Shown here one piece after another: positions 32,052 through 42,192 of a stretch of 64,000 bases of DNA (position 1 is the first letter of the stretch; every line of letters begins with the position of its first letter). The notes under the pieces are model-generated. The model was not told where the DNA came from. It saw nothing but the letters and a program-made list of their open reading frames with translations, and did no database searches. This DNA is from Nemophila menziesii (lineage: Eukaryota; Streptophyta; Magnoliopsida; Boraginales; Hydrophyllaceae). The position numbers and the translations under genes are program-made. The stretch spans positions 2,108,001-2,172,000 of the forward strand of contig JARWIR010000051.1 in assembly GCA_029959085.1 (NCBI GenBank), read 5' to 3'.

Positions 32052-34765
32052 CTAAGGAGCTTCGAGGAGGTACATGACCTCTCCGGGATGTGGGTCCTTC
32101 GCACGATCGGTATCTTCACCTCCGTGATATATTTTTAAACGATGACCGTTCACCATGAATGTACGGTTTTCAAGTGGATGTTCTATCTCTATAGCTCAAT
32201 GAGGTGTAACTTTGGTCACAATATACGGTCCTGACCACTTTGATCTTAACTTTCCCGGATAATTGCTGAACTTTGAATTATATTTTAATACTCTTTGTCC
32301 CACTACAAAGTTCTTCTCTCGAATTCGATTATCATGCCATCTCTTGGTATTTTCTTTGTAAAGTTTAGCGTTTTCATAAGCATGTAATAGGAATTCATCA
32401 AGCTCATTAAGTTTCATCATTCGATTCTGACCGGCTAAAGTAGGATCTAAGTTTAATTTTGCGATAGCCCAATATGCACCCATTTCAAGCTCAAGAGGTA
32501 AGTGACAAGCCTTACCATATACCATTCGATACGGAGATGCACCAACTGGAGTTTTGAACGCAGTACGTTAGACCCATAATGCATCATCTAATTTCATTTA
32601 CCAATCTTTTCTAGTAGGACCAACGGTTTTCTCTAAAATAGATTTTACCTCACGATTTGAGACTTCGGCTTGACCATTGGCTTGTGGATGATAAGCGCTA
32701 GATACACGATGTCTCACCCCATACTTATCTAAGACTGACTTTAAATACCTATTAACGAAATGAGTACCTCCATCGCTAATAATTACCCTCGGAGTGCCAT
32801 GTCTAGTGAAGATGTGTGATTTGAGAAATTTAATCACTACCCGCGAATCATTGGTGGGTAGGGCAACGGCTTCTACCCAATTAGACACGTAATCAACAGC
32901 TAATAAGATGTAGAGGTTACCATTTGAAGGAACGAACGGACCCATAAAGTCTATACCCCAAACATCGAATATTTCAACTTCTAACACATTATTACGTGGA
33001 ATTTCATCCCTCTTGGATATGTTTCCGGTAAATTGACATCTTTCACAACTTTTAACATACTCATGACAATCTTTCATAATAGAAGGCCAGTAAAAACCAG
33101 ATTGTAATACCTTAGCAGCAGTTCGATCTCCTTTAAAATGTCCACCATAAGGTGAATCATGACACCAAGCTACAATCGCCTCAATTTCTTCCTTGGCTAC
33201 ACATCTTCTCACCATTTGATCAGCACACACCTTGTAGAGGAAAGGATCCTCCCAAAAGAATTGTCTTGCACGGTGAGCTAATCTTTTTCTCTCTTGATAA
33301 GTTGAACCTTCAGGAAAAGAACCACTTACCAGTAAATTAGCAATATCTGCATACCAAGGAGCTTCATAATCACGAACAACAAATAAACTCTCATCAGGGA
33401 ATTCTTCTCTAACTGCTTCAGTACCACTATTCATCTCTGAACCTTCAAGACGCGATAGATGATCTGCAACCTGATTCTCACACCCCTTTCTATCCTTGAT
33501 CTCTAAATCGAACTCTTGAAGCAATAAAACCCATCTGGTTAACCTTGGTTTAGCATCCTTCTTCTCCATAAGATATCTAATCGCTGAATGATCTGTATAA
33601 ACAATAACTTTCGCTCCAAGAAGATAAGAGCGAAATTTATCAAATGAATACACAACTGCTAGCAACTCTTTTTCTGTAACCGTATAATTAACTTGAGCAC
33701 CATTAAAAGTTTTACTAGCATAGTAAATCAAATGAAAAACTTTCTCTTTTCTCTGTCCTAATACAGCTCTCATACATAAATCACTCGCATCACACATAAC
33801 CTCAAACAGTAAACTCCAATCTGGAGGTAACACTATAGGAGCAAAAATGAGTTTTTCTTTGATTGCTTGAAAGGCCGCTAAACAAGCTTCATCAAAAAGG
33901 AATCTGGAATCCTTTTCGAGTAAGTTGCATAACGGTTTAGCAATCTTAGAAAAATCTTTAATAAAACGCCTATAAAAGCCAGCATGGCCTAGAAAACTTC
34001 TTACCCCTTTAACAGAAACAGGAGGGGGAAGAGTTTTAATTACCTCTATCTTTGCTCTATCGACCTCTAATCCAGCACTCGAAACTTTGTGACCCAGAAC
34101 AATACCTTCGTGAACCATGAAATGACACTTCTCCCAGTTTAAAAGCAAATCTGTTTCTTTGCATCTGATTAACACTTTCTCCAAGTTATCTGAACATCTA
34201 TCGAAATCATCACCAAACACGGAGAAATCGTCCATAAACACTTCAAGAAAATTATCGATCATATCCCAGAAGATGGCCATCATGCATCTTTGAAAGGTAG
34301 CAGGTGCATTACACAGCCCAAATGGCATTCTGCGATATGCAAAAGTGCCAAAGGGGCATGTAAATGTAGTTTTATGTTGATCTTCTGGAGCCACGTAAAT
34401 CTGATTATACCTAGAATCGCCATCCAAGAAACAGTAGTATTCTCTTCCGGCTAATTTATCTAACATTTGATCAATGAAGGGCAAAGGGAAGTGATCTTTT
34501 CTGGTGGATTTGTTCAGCTTTCTGTAATCCATGCAAACTCTCCAACCAACTACCGTTCTTGAAGGAATCGCTTCATTTTTATCATTAAGAACTGTTGCCA
34601 TTCCTCCTTTCTTCGGTACACACTGAACTGGGCTCACCCATTCACTACTTGAGATGGGATAAATAATCCCCGCATCTAAAACCTTAATGACTTCCTTCTT
34701 CACTACATCCTTCATAACGGGCATTAATCTTCTTTGACCTTCAACTGAGCGTGCGTTATCATCTT
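32052..34765 (-). pseudogene. pol: RT-RNase H-integrase part of element C pol
   Basis: The 708-residue open frame 34724-32598 continues the C polyprotein after the D insertion. [13 protein letters not shown] at about 61-71, FLDG at 99-102 (catalytic Asp101, followed by the unusual DSRYNQI instead of YSGYNQI), [13 protein letters not shown] at 133-145, and FMDD at 163-166. RNase H: D312, E353, D378 and D421. Integrase: zinc ligands H522, H529, C560 and C563; catalytic D592, D651 and E687. Stops follow at 32598 (after KDW) and about 32570. The GPY/F end lies at 32525-32052 (WSGPYIVTKV), with one further TGA at 32196-32198. All catalytic residues survive, but the integrase C-terminus is broken. 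By family it makes cDNA and integrates it, probably once serving non-autonomous relatives. Confidence 0.95.
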
Positions 34766-36330
34766 TGGTGGTCCTTTTTGTGTTCTAAAATAAATGCAAA
34801 AGATAATCGAACCACGACCGCAAGTGTATGGTTGTCCCAAGTAGTATAACTGATAAATCAGATTCGTTCCAAGGACGGAATGGTTGATCACAATGCTTAC
34901 CTATTAATGATTGATGCACTTATGAAAACAAATAAAGGTAAAATGTTTGTTTGGTTTTGTTATTAGAACTAATGGATGGAAGACTAATATTAAAATGCAA
35001 GTAAAAGCTAAGACGCAAGTAAAATAAGTGAAAACGCAATATGAGATGTAGTACTTGAGAGACGCAAGGGTTTTCCTAACTATCATTCATTTCATACATT
35101 GTTTAAGGGACAAATCGGTAAATTTGTATTGGTCGGGATTCAATAATCTCCTTACCCCCGTCAGGGTGGACTAAGGAGCAACTCTCAAATGCTACAAACC
35201 CCGTCAGGGTGATTATAGTCCACTCTCAAGTGCTTAAATTCAATTTACCCAAAAGGCCATAGGTTTAATTAAGCTCGTCAGAGTCAAATAATTTCTAACC
35301 TACATTCATTAACTAGTTCGGTACCCAAACCCCCCGTCAAGGTGATCCAATCGCCACTAATTGGAATAGCTTAGATACTAAGTCCTATCATTGATTGATC
35401 AGGTCAAAAATAGTAATTAAAGTGCAAATTAAAGAAAAATACAATTTACCCAATTTGATTTAAATAATAATAATCCCAAATCCAAATGTATAAAACGAAA
35501 TCAAATTGGAATTAACCCATTATGCGTTCTCAAGCACTATGTAAAGTTTAGCTCATATTAAATGCAAAAACTAAATTAAAATAAATGGAATTCATATTTT
35601 ATTACAAAATTAAAATTGAAAGAACCTAATTTCCGGAATTGGAATGACTACGAACGGAGCTATAGACCCACTCCAGCTCTTGTAGCTTCTTCTTTCTTCC
35701 TTCTGTTGCTTCTCTCTGGTGTTTAATCTTGTGGAATGTGAATTGTGTGAAAAATAGAAGTCCAGACCTCCTTTTATAAGCATAAATTCGTTTTAGGGCT
35801 TGGACCAGAAAATAGAATATTAATTAAATGTCCAAGCCCATTTTCTAAGCCCAAAATCCCGTAACTGCTGATACACATTCACTAAAACGGCTTTTCCCGA
35901 TGCGTTACAACTCCGATTGACCTCATTCCAGTTGCTAAAGTTCCGTAACTCGATAAGGAATGATTTCTCTTCAAAGGTCAACAGCTGAATCATCGCTTAA
36001 GCACCTCGAAATCAGCAATCTATGGCCTGGAAAGTGGATTTTCAGCTCTAGAATTAATATCTTCGGGATTTGTCTTCAAGTCTTGACTCTAATTCACGAT
36101 CTTTGACTTTCTCCTCGGATTCCTCTCCTAGCTAACATCTAAAACCTGTAAACTTTACACTAAAAATACCAATATTACGCGCAAAAGTTTAATAAATTAA
36201 AAATGCTAGAAATAAAAAGAGAATTCCGGATTATTGCAAATTTAGTCCAAAAATCTATCGAATTAATTAAATAAACACAAAAAATGATGTCTCCCAAGGG
36301 TCTAAAATAAGAACAATTAGGGAGACATCA
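34766..36330 (-). repeat. 3' LTR of element D
   Basis: 1565 bp, beginning tggtggtcct and ending gggagacatca. The U3 end is a perfect 11-bp inverted repeat: tgatgtctccc (36285-36295) and gggagacatca (36320-36330). A TATA-like box lies near 35773-35781 on the minus strand. Confidence 0.95.
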
Positions 36331-36366
36331 AGACCCCCAACTCAAACCTTTGTCGTCCCGACAAAG
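36331..36366 (-). promoter_or_regulatory. Polypurine tract and hairpin of element D
   Basis: GGTTTGAGTTGGGGGTCT on the minus strand abuts the LTR. The perfect stem ctttgtcg (36348-36355) / cgacaaag (36359-36366), with loop tcc, is as in element C. Confidence 0.75.
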
Positions 36367-37012
36367 TAAAACAAAACAAAGGGGTAGAAGTAAACGTATA
36401 AACCAATAGAAGCTAGCAAATAAACCCTAAAGCAATTCTCAAAATAAATCTCATATAGCAAAACTTTAAGAACTAACATATACATACACTAATCATGCAA
36501 CATCAAACATAAGTAATCTCAATCATAAAATTAAAGTCGCAATGCTTGAAGGTTACACTTGTACTCATATCTGTATGATGGCTATAGGGTGGTCATTAAT
36601 CCTAACTCGCTTTGAACGCTCCACCTAATATATTCCCTATCAACAGAATTATAAATTCACTATGCACTTAAGAATCACGAGGTCTTTATGGTTTTAATAA
36701 TGGCTTAAGGACGGTATGGATGTATATTTGGTAAATTTGAAGTGAGCTTTTGGCTCTCTCCTCACTTACCATCAACAATGTCCTCGAGCTTGAGTTACGC
36801 TCAAAAATGTTCTCACTCACCCATTTGACGCGCTAATGTTGCGTCCCCAATGTCAACCCAAATACAACTAAGATGATTTCCAAAAATATTCCACTTTGCC
36901 GATTTATTTATTTATTTTTTCTTTCTTTTTATTTTCTTTTTTTTCATTTCTTTTCTCTCTTTTTTGTACAAGATACCCATGACTATCATTTCAATGTGAA
37001 AGGTCATGTCTC

Positions 37013-37043
<31 letters not shown>

Positions 37044-37799
37044 CTTTTCAAATTTCGGCAAAGGGTTACAAATAATAATATCATCTTTCATTTTTTTGTG
37101 CCTCAATACAAACACATATAATCCCTTCCCAATATAAATTCCCCAAATGTGGTCCCACCACCCCAAACTCAAGCTCGAGACAAGTCTCAGGGTTGTGATT
37201 CAAGTGCGGGTCATTTGGTCATGCCTAATAATCTAAAGGATAATGGGCTTATATCGTGGCTACAAAAGAAAAGGCTTAAGGCTCAAACTTGGGCTAAGAC
37301 GGATAAAATTAATATATAAAGGATAGCAAGCTAAAAGGCTTCAAATGGCTAACAAAGAACTGCCCCTATCATTTTCCTAAGTACATAGCTTGTCTTTAGT
37401 TCATATCTAGGTGGGTTCTCTACTAATTAAGATTTCACGTTCTACACACCAAACATATTCCTTAAGTACAAGCTTACTTCATTTGCATTGTTCATTAATT
37501 TTTCCTATCAATTACCTATGTTCGCATGCAATTGTAAGTGCGTTTTATATCAATCCCTAAAGTCCACTATTTACTATCACCGATTCATCAAAAGTATGCT
37601 TAAAGGGACATTTAAAATCTTCTATAGTCAAACGCAACTCCGAAAATTGTTTTTATTGAAAGCAAATAAACATATAACACATAAAAAAAACTGGGATGAG
37701 GCAACGAACCCCACCCCAAACTCAAAAATGAGTCGTGTCCCCACGACTCGAAAAGACTCAAAGCAATAAAATAATCTACACTAAATGAGAAGGGATAGA
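36367..37799 (-). other. 3' untranslated region of element D
   Basis: No supported gene. It has PPT-like motifs near 37160 and 37712 and a TA tract near 37016-37036. A perfect stem, gagtcgtg (37730-37737) / cacgactc (37742-37749) with loop tccc, is conserved across the four elements. The region is closely similar to 28049-29460 in element C. Confidence 0.7.
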
Positions 37800-38175
37800 A
37801 AACGTATCTTAACCAGCGCGAGGCTGGTTGTCGGTGTTGCGTCCCTGAACTTTATCTCGCGTCTAGACATCGTAAGTTGTGCTTTGAACAAATAAAGTTC
37901 AACTTGTTTGTAACGTTTCCCAAAATAGCGCACCGCGTATCCAGATTCTCTTCCAACACCTTGATTTTCGATTCCAACACATTATCGAATCATTTGCTTC
38001 CTCACTTTCAGGTTCCTCAATCACTTTCCTCTTCTTCGGATCGGCCTTAATTTGAACCTCTTCAGTCTTGTGAAATAGGAATCTCAATAGCTTGTTCTTG
38101 AATAGCACCAAAAGCGTTTCTGTTTCTTGGAGAATTCCTTCGATAAGCACACATGAAAACGGTTTTGATAGGCAT
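37800..38175 (-). pseudogene. Internally deleted ORF3 of element D
   Basis: The start at 38175 (MPIKTVFMCAYRRNSPRNRN) matches the ORF3 start of element C (RRTLPRNRN). After about 35 codons it reaches stops. The open frame 38150-37899 is out of frame and not a protein on its own. The end (KVLEENLD region near 37960) matches the end of the C ORF3 (KVLEENQV). The folded domain between them, about 200 codons in C, has been removed. Confidence 0.6.
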
Positions 38176-38544
38176 CTCTTTCCACCCCAAACTCAAAACT
38201 TCAAATAGTGAGAAGCTAAGGCTTAGAACTATGATGTTTTCAGGCTTAAGACTTGAAGATTATGGTGGAATATGAGATAGGTAAAGGCTAATTGATGTGT
38301 GAGAAGAGGGAATTGGATTTACTTTGAAGTTTGGATGAAGAACAATTGGAGAAAAGTGGGAATTTCATGGTGATTCGGATAGGAGATGAATTGATTGTAT
38401 GTTATTGTGGTGGAAGAGGGTAGGATTTGATGATTATGTGGTTGTAGATGATGATGTTCAGGAAATACTGGGTCTTGGGAGTGTTTTTGGAGGCTGGGTT
38501 GAAGGAGGAGGTAAAAATCTAGGGCTAAAATGCTTCAAACGGCC

Positions 38545-39010
38545 CTGTCACAGATGAAACCGGGTACCCGCATTTGCAAATGCGGGGCCCCAGTTTCGCG
38601 TCGCTGTGTCGACGCGATTTTTTTTTTTTTTTTTTTTTTTACCTCAAAACGCAGCCAAGACGCGGGAGCCAAAACGCGGGGTCAAAGAATTTCCCTTCGA
38701 AACCGGGTTCCCGCATTTGCAAATGCGGGTACCCGCATTTTCGTCGATGGCGCGAGCCAAGACGCACCAAAACGCAACCTCCCAAGACGCCGGGTCAGAG
38801 AATTTGGAAAAGTACAGCTCCGAAACCGGGTACCCGCATTTGCAAATGCGGGGACCCGGTTTGTGTCGATGGCGCGAATCCAAAACGCAGCAAAACGCAG
38901 TGGTGACGCAGCAAAACGCGGGACCCAAGACGCAGGGTCAGAAAGTTGGAATTTTTATCTTTCGAAACTGGGTACCCGCATTTGCAAATGCGGGGACCCG
39001 GTTTTGCCCC
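38545..39010. repeat. GC-rich palindromic repeat array of element D
   Basis: Four copies of a self-complementary core made of gggtaccc, gcatttgcaaatgc and a closing gggtaccc or ggggacccgg (starts near 38557, 38699, 38823 and 38964). The spacings are 142, 124 and 141 bp, close to the 138, 113 and 142 of element C. The linkers carry tcgatggcgcg...agacgca...gggtcagaga, homologous to C. One linker contains a run of 23-24 T at about 38617-38640. Nothing here is a gene despite open frames on both strands. Confidence 0.92.
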
Positions 39011-39237
39011 TGGAACACCACAAATTTTTCTCCTATTTTCGCCCGTTCGACCCCAAACTCATGACCTTTTTATCCCTGAAATCATCAAAAACAACTACCC
39101 TTCCTCATTTCTTAATGATAAACACTAAAATTACGAAAATCAAACTAATCTAAATTGCAAAAATTTAAAAACTCAGCTAATATACAAAGAATTGGCTTTT
39201 CTTTAACGTCGTTAAGCTCGACGTGTTACCTCATTCA

Positions 39238-39684
39238 TTAGTCATTGACATAACCTCCCCAGCAGTGAGTGAGGTTGTCAATATTCGCAACTCGAAATTT
39301 ACATCCCTTTGCTTTTATTCCCACTAGTTTATCTGAGATAACTTTCGCGACCATGAATGGTCCTATCCAAGAACTTTTGGGTTCACGTACCTTTGGATGG
39401 GGGTTCGGTTTCTTCATAGCTACTTCTTCACCTACTTTGAACCCCTTTTTCTTTCTTTCTTTCTCAGGTTCCTTTGGAACTTTCGTGGTACGTGCTTTCT
39501 CTTTCTTCTTTGCATGATTGAGTTGTGGATTTTTGGGATATGGAGGAGCTTTAATTGGTGATTTCTTTCGTAGCTCTTTCTCCTCCACCCCTAAAGTGTC
39601 CACAACATTACTTGGCTCTTTTCTTACCGGTTCCCTTATATCTATACGAAAACATTCTTCCTTGGAATCCGGAAACTTCATAGG
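39238..39684 (-). CDS. GPY/F-like tail of element D polyprotein (after an in-frame TGA)
   Basis: 147 residues from the ATG at 39681, in the same frame as Gag-protease and separated from it by TGA and one codon. The first 20 residues (MKFPDSKEECFRIDI) match element C just after its protease (MKFTYSQEDFFRMDV), where C has CGA instead of TGA. The rest is not found in C: a lysine-rich linker, then FKVGEEVAMKKPNP, SSWIGPFMVAKVISD (GPF at about 107-109) and VGIKAKGCKF...LTHCWGGY. It resembles the C-terminal GPY/F module of gypsy integrase without zinc finger or DDE core. Close relatives occur in B and A. Expression would need stop readthrough or re-initiation. The function is unknown; binding to integrase supplied in trans is my inference. 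Confidence 0.6.
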   Translation of the reverse strand, partial: PMKFPDSKEECFRIDIREPVRKEPSNVVDTLGVEEKELRKKSPIKAPPYPKNPQLNHAKKKEKARTTKVPKEPEKERKKKGFKVGEEVAMKKPNPHPKVREPKSSWIGPFMVAKVISDKLVGIKAKGCKFRVANIDNLTHCWGGYVND

Positions 39685-41916
39685 TCAAAACACATTAAAC
39701 TTCATCTCCTCGTCTTGGATTCTCATAATCATTTCTCCGTTCTCTACATCAATCAAGGTACGCCCCGTGGCTAGGAATGGTCTTCCCAAAATAATGGGGA
39801 CATTCCTATCCGCGTCGTAATCAAGTATAATGAAATCAGCGGGAAAAATTAACGTACCTGCCTTAACGAGAACATCTTCGATTCGGCCATCTGGATGTGC
39901 AAGAGATCGATCCGCCATTTGCAAGACCATAGAAGTGGGTCTTGCTTCAATATTAAGCTTGTCAAAGACTGATTTGGGCATAAGATTTATGCTTGCACCC
40001 AAATCACATAGTGCCTTACCTCTCCATTCATTACCAATAGATATCGGAATTGTGAAGCTCCCAGGATCAACTAACTTTGGAGGTAATTTACCTTGACAAA
40101 TAGCACTACATTCCTCAGGGAGACCAATCATCTTATTATCACAATACGGCCGTTTGTTGGTGAGGGCTCTTTTCAGAAACTTAGCATACTTGGGTACATC
40201 TCGAATAGCTTCTAGCAACGGAATATTTATGCTAAGACCTCTTACCTTGTTAAAGAATTTTTGATACTCAGCCATATCACCCTTCTTTTGAACTCTCGAT
40301 GGAAATGGTGGAGGAGGACGATTAATCATAGTATCATCTTTCTTCTTTAGAATCTCACTTGGCCTCACTATTTCTTCAACCTCACTATCTTTCTCATTCT
40401 CTTTCTCTTTCTCTTTTTCACCCACTTCCTTTTCTTTTCTTGGGACTTCTTTCTCTTTCATAACGGGAAAAGGAGGTGGAGGAAGGTTCTTACCACTTCT
40501 GAGAGTAATAGCCTTACAATCTTCGATTTGGATTGGATTCTCAGTATCGCTAGGGAGTTGCCCTTGTGGACGTTGATTCAGTTGTTTATTAATTTGACTC
40601 AGTTGATTCTGTAACAACTTCATATTTGCTTCGACTGCATTTTGACGTTCCAAAGCTTGTGTCTGAAGAGCAATCAAACTTTCAACTGTTTTCTGAAGGG
40701 TAACTCCTTCTTGTGGGTGGGCAGGTAAGGCTTTCTGATTCATTGTGTCATCGTAATTGTCTTGAGGAGCTTGTCTCTGAACATAATTTCCCTGATTCTG
40801 TCCTTCTTGATAATTATTTTGTGGTCTTGGATTGTAATTGTTACCTTGGGGACGCAGCTGATACGCATATGTAGGATTGGCTGCCCCATTAGGATTTGAG
40901 TATTGAAACCCAGGATGGTTTCTGTTAGGCTGATATCCATTACCACTTGAATTAAAGTTACCTCTGTTGGAGACAAACATCACGGATTCTTGGTTATTTT
41001 GACAATTTTCCCAACTATGATCATTAACACCGCAATACTCACATCCATATACCTCTTGTGCAACCTTTACCTCACCTCTTTTATTCGAAAAACCTTCTTT
41101 CACGGCTAAAGTGAGTTGTTTCAATTGTTGTTCTAATGTGGTTTGAATCTTATTCTCAAGCGTAGCAAATTTCTCTTCCATATTAACATTATTGACTCCT
41201 CCTCTAACTGGTGTTCTTACTGAATTCCACCCAACTTCATTCTTGACTGTTCTTTCTAGGATGATTTTAGCATGAGCCGGTTGAACTTGAAGAAAACCTG
41301 CACCACATAACATATCCAATTTCTCTCTTGAAGTCCCATCAAGGCCTCTATAGAATATTTTTAATTGTTGTTGTTCTGAAAAGCCATGATTGGGGACTCT
41401 ACGTAAGCACATCTGAAATCTTGTCCAACTCCTACCCAAAGTTTCATCATATTCTTGACGGAACTGCGTCAACTCTAATTCAGCATCTAACCTCATGTTA
41501 CTTGGGTAATACCTGTCAAAGAAAGCAATCTCTAATTGATCCCAATTAGTAATTTTCGTTGGATCTTGCGTATCGTGCCATTCACTTGCTCCATCAATAA
41601 CAAAAAATTTAAACACAGCGTAGTACATCTGTTCTTTTGAAACTCCTTGTGTGATGTAAGAATCACATATCTGTTTGAATTTCTGTATCGCTCTAAGAGG
41701 ATCTTCTCCAACTCTACCACGAAAATTTCCAAAGTTTTGGAATTGAGCTAACATACCCGGATCTGGACGAAACTTCGGAACATTTATATCTGGAGCACCT
41801 ACTCCTATAGCAGGGGCACGGAATGGGACTTCTGGTAGGCCATTAGTAAACCAAGGATCTTGATTCATCACGATTTGAGCTTGTCCGTTATTGTTCTGAA
41901 TATTAACGTTCTCCAT
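39685..41916 (-). CDS. gag: Gag-protease of element D (intact frame)
   Basis: 743 codons without interruption. The capsid domain lies at about residues 70-190 (DPLRAIQKFKQICDSYI, WHDTQDPTKITNWDQL, RYYPSNMRL, WTRFQMCLRRVPNHG). The zinc knuckle CEYCGVNDHSWENC is at 292-305, with C292, C295, H300 and C305. An Asn/Gln-rich region and the proline-rich linkers LRSGKNLPPPPF and RPPPPFPSRV follow. The aspartic protease has CDLGASINLMPKSVF (active DLG at 638-640) and IILGRPFLATG near 708-718. The start is the first ATG. An upstream in-frame extension (RRRLFKDLEP, about 44 codons) lost its ATG (now ATT) but is still open. It probably makes virus-like particles and processes itself. It ends at a TGA where element C reads CGA. 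Confidence 0.92.
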   Translation of the reverse strand: MENVNIQNNNGQAQIVMNQDPWFTNGLPEVPFRAPAIGVGAPDINVPKFRPDPGMLAQFQNFGNFRGRVGEDPLRAIQKFKQICDSYITQGVSKEQMYYAVFKFFVIDGASEWHDTQDPTKITNWDQLEIAFFDRYYPSNMRLDAELELTQFRQEYDETLGRSWTRFQMCLRRVPNHGFSEQQQLKIFYRGLDGTSREKLDMLCGAGFLQVQPAHAKIILERTVKNEVGWNSVRTPVRGGVNNVNMEEKFATLENKIQTTLEQQLKQLTLAVKEGFSNKRGEVKVAQEVYGCEYCGVNDHSWENCQNNQESVMFVSNRGNFNSSGNGYQPNRNHPGFQYSNPNGAANPTYAYQLRPQGNNYNPRPQNNYQEGQNQGNYVQRQAPQDNYDDTMNQKALPAHPQEGVTLQKTVESLIALQTQALERQNAVEANMKLLQNQLSQINKQLNQRPQGQLPSDTENPIQIEDCKAITLRSGKNLPPPPFPVMKEKEVPRKEKEVGEKEKEKENEKDSEVEEIVRPSEILKKKDDTMINRPPPPFPSRVQKKGDMAEYQKFFNKVRGLSINIPLLEAIRDVPKYAKFLKRALTNKRPYCDNKMIGLPEECSAICQGKLPPKLVDPGSFTIPISIGNEWRGKALCDLGASINLMPKSVFDKLNIEARPTSMVLQMADRSLAHPDGRIEDVLVKAGTLIFPADFIILDYDADRNVPIILGRPFLATGRTLIDVENGEMIMRIQDEEMKFNVF

Positions 41917-42168
41917 TTGGTGAATTAATTCTTCTACCTCTGAGTATTCTTGTTCTTTCCTTCTCTTGTTAGCAAGTCTGATTAATGATTCTGGATTATT
42001 AAGGATCGGAGGTGTTGGCTCTAGATCCTTAAAGAGTCTCCTTCGAATACACCAAACCTAAAAACCTGAGAAAACTAAACAAGCAAAAAGCGTAAAACTG
42101 ATAAAAACAAAAAATAAAAATAAATGCAACTATCACTAAAGGATAAACACCGTGGTCACACGCTACCG

Positions 42169-42186
42169 TCCCCGGCAGCGGCGCCA
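42169..42186 (-). promoter_or_regulatory. Primer binding site of element D
   Basis: TGGCGCCGCTGCCGGGGA on the minus strand, 6 nt inside the 5' LTR; tRNA-Asp-like. Confidence 0.85.
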
Positions 42187-42192
42187 AAAACT

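Noticed and set aside
34904..35086. 60-codon open frame repeated at 42331-42513
   Set aside because: It lies in the two LTRs of element D and is repeated for that reason only.
38545..39010. CRISPR-like appearance of regularly spaced palindromic repeats
   Set aside because: This is a plant retrotransposon. The linkers are homologous to each other, not unique spacers, and no cas genes exist.
38530..39153. 207-codon open frame with repeated RICKCG motifs, looking like a cysteine-rich protein
   Set aside because: The repeats are the palindromic cores read as codons. The other strand and frames are open as well, and the region is non-coding in A, B and C.
39269..40096. Plus-strand frames opposite Gag-protease of element D (and 44251-44655 opposite element C)
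   Set aside because: Shadows of conserved minus-strand coding sequence; they recur because the genes are homologous.
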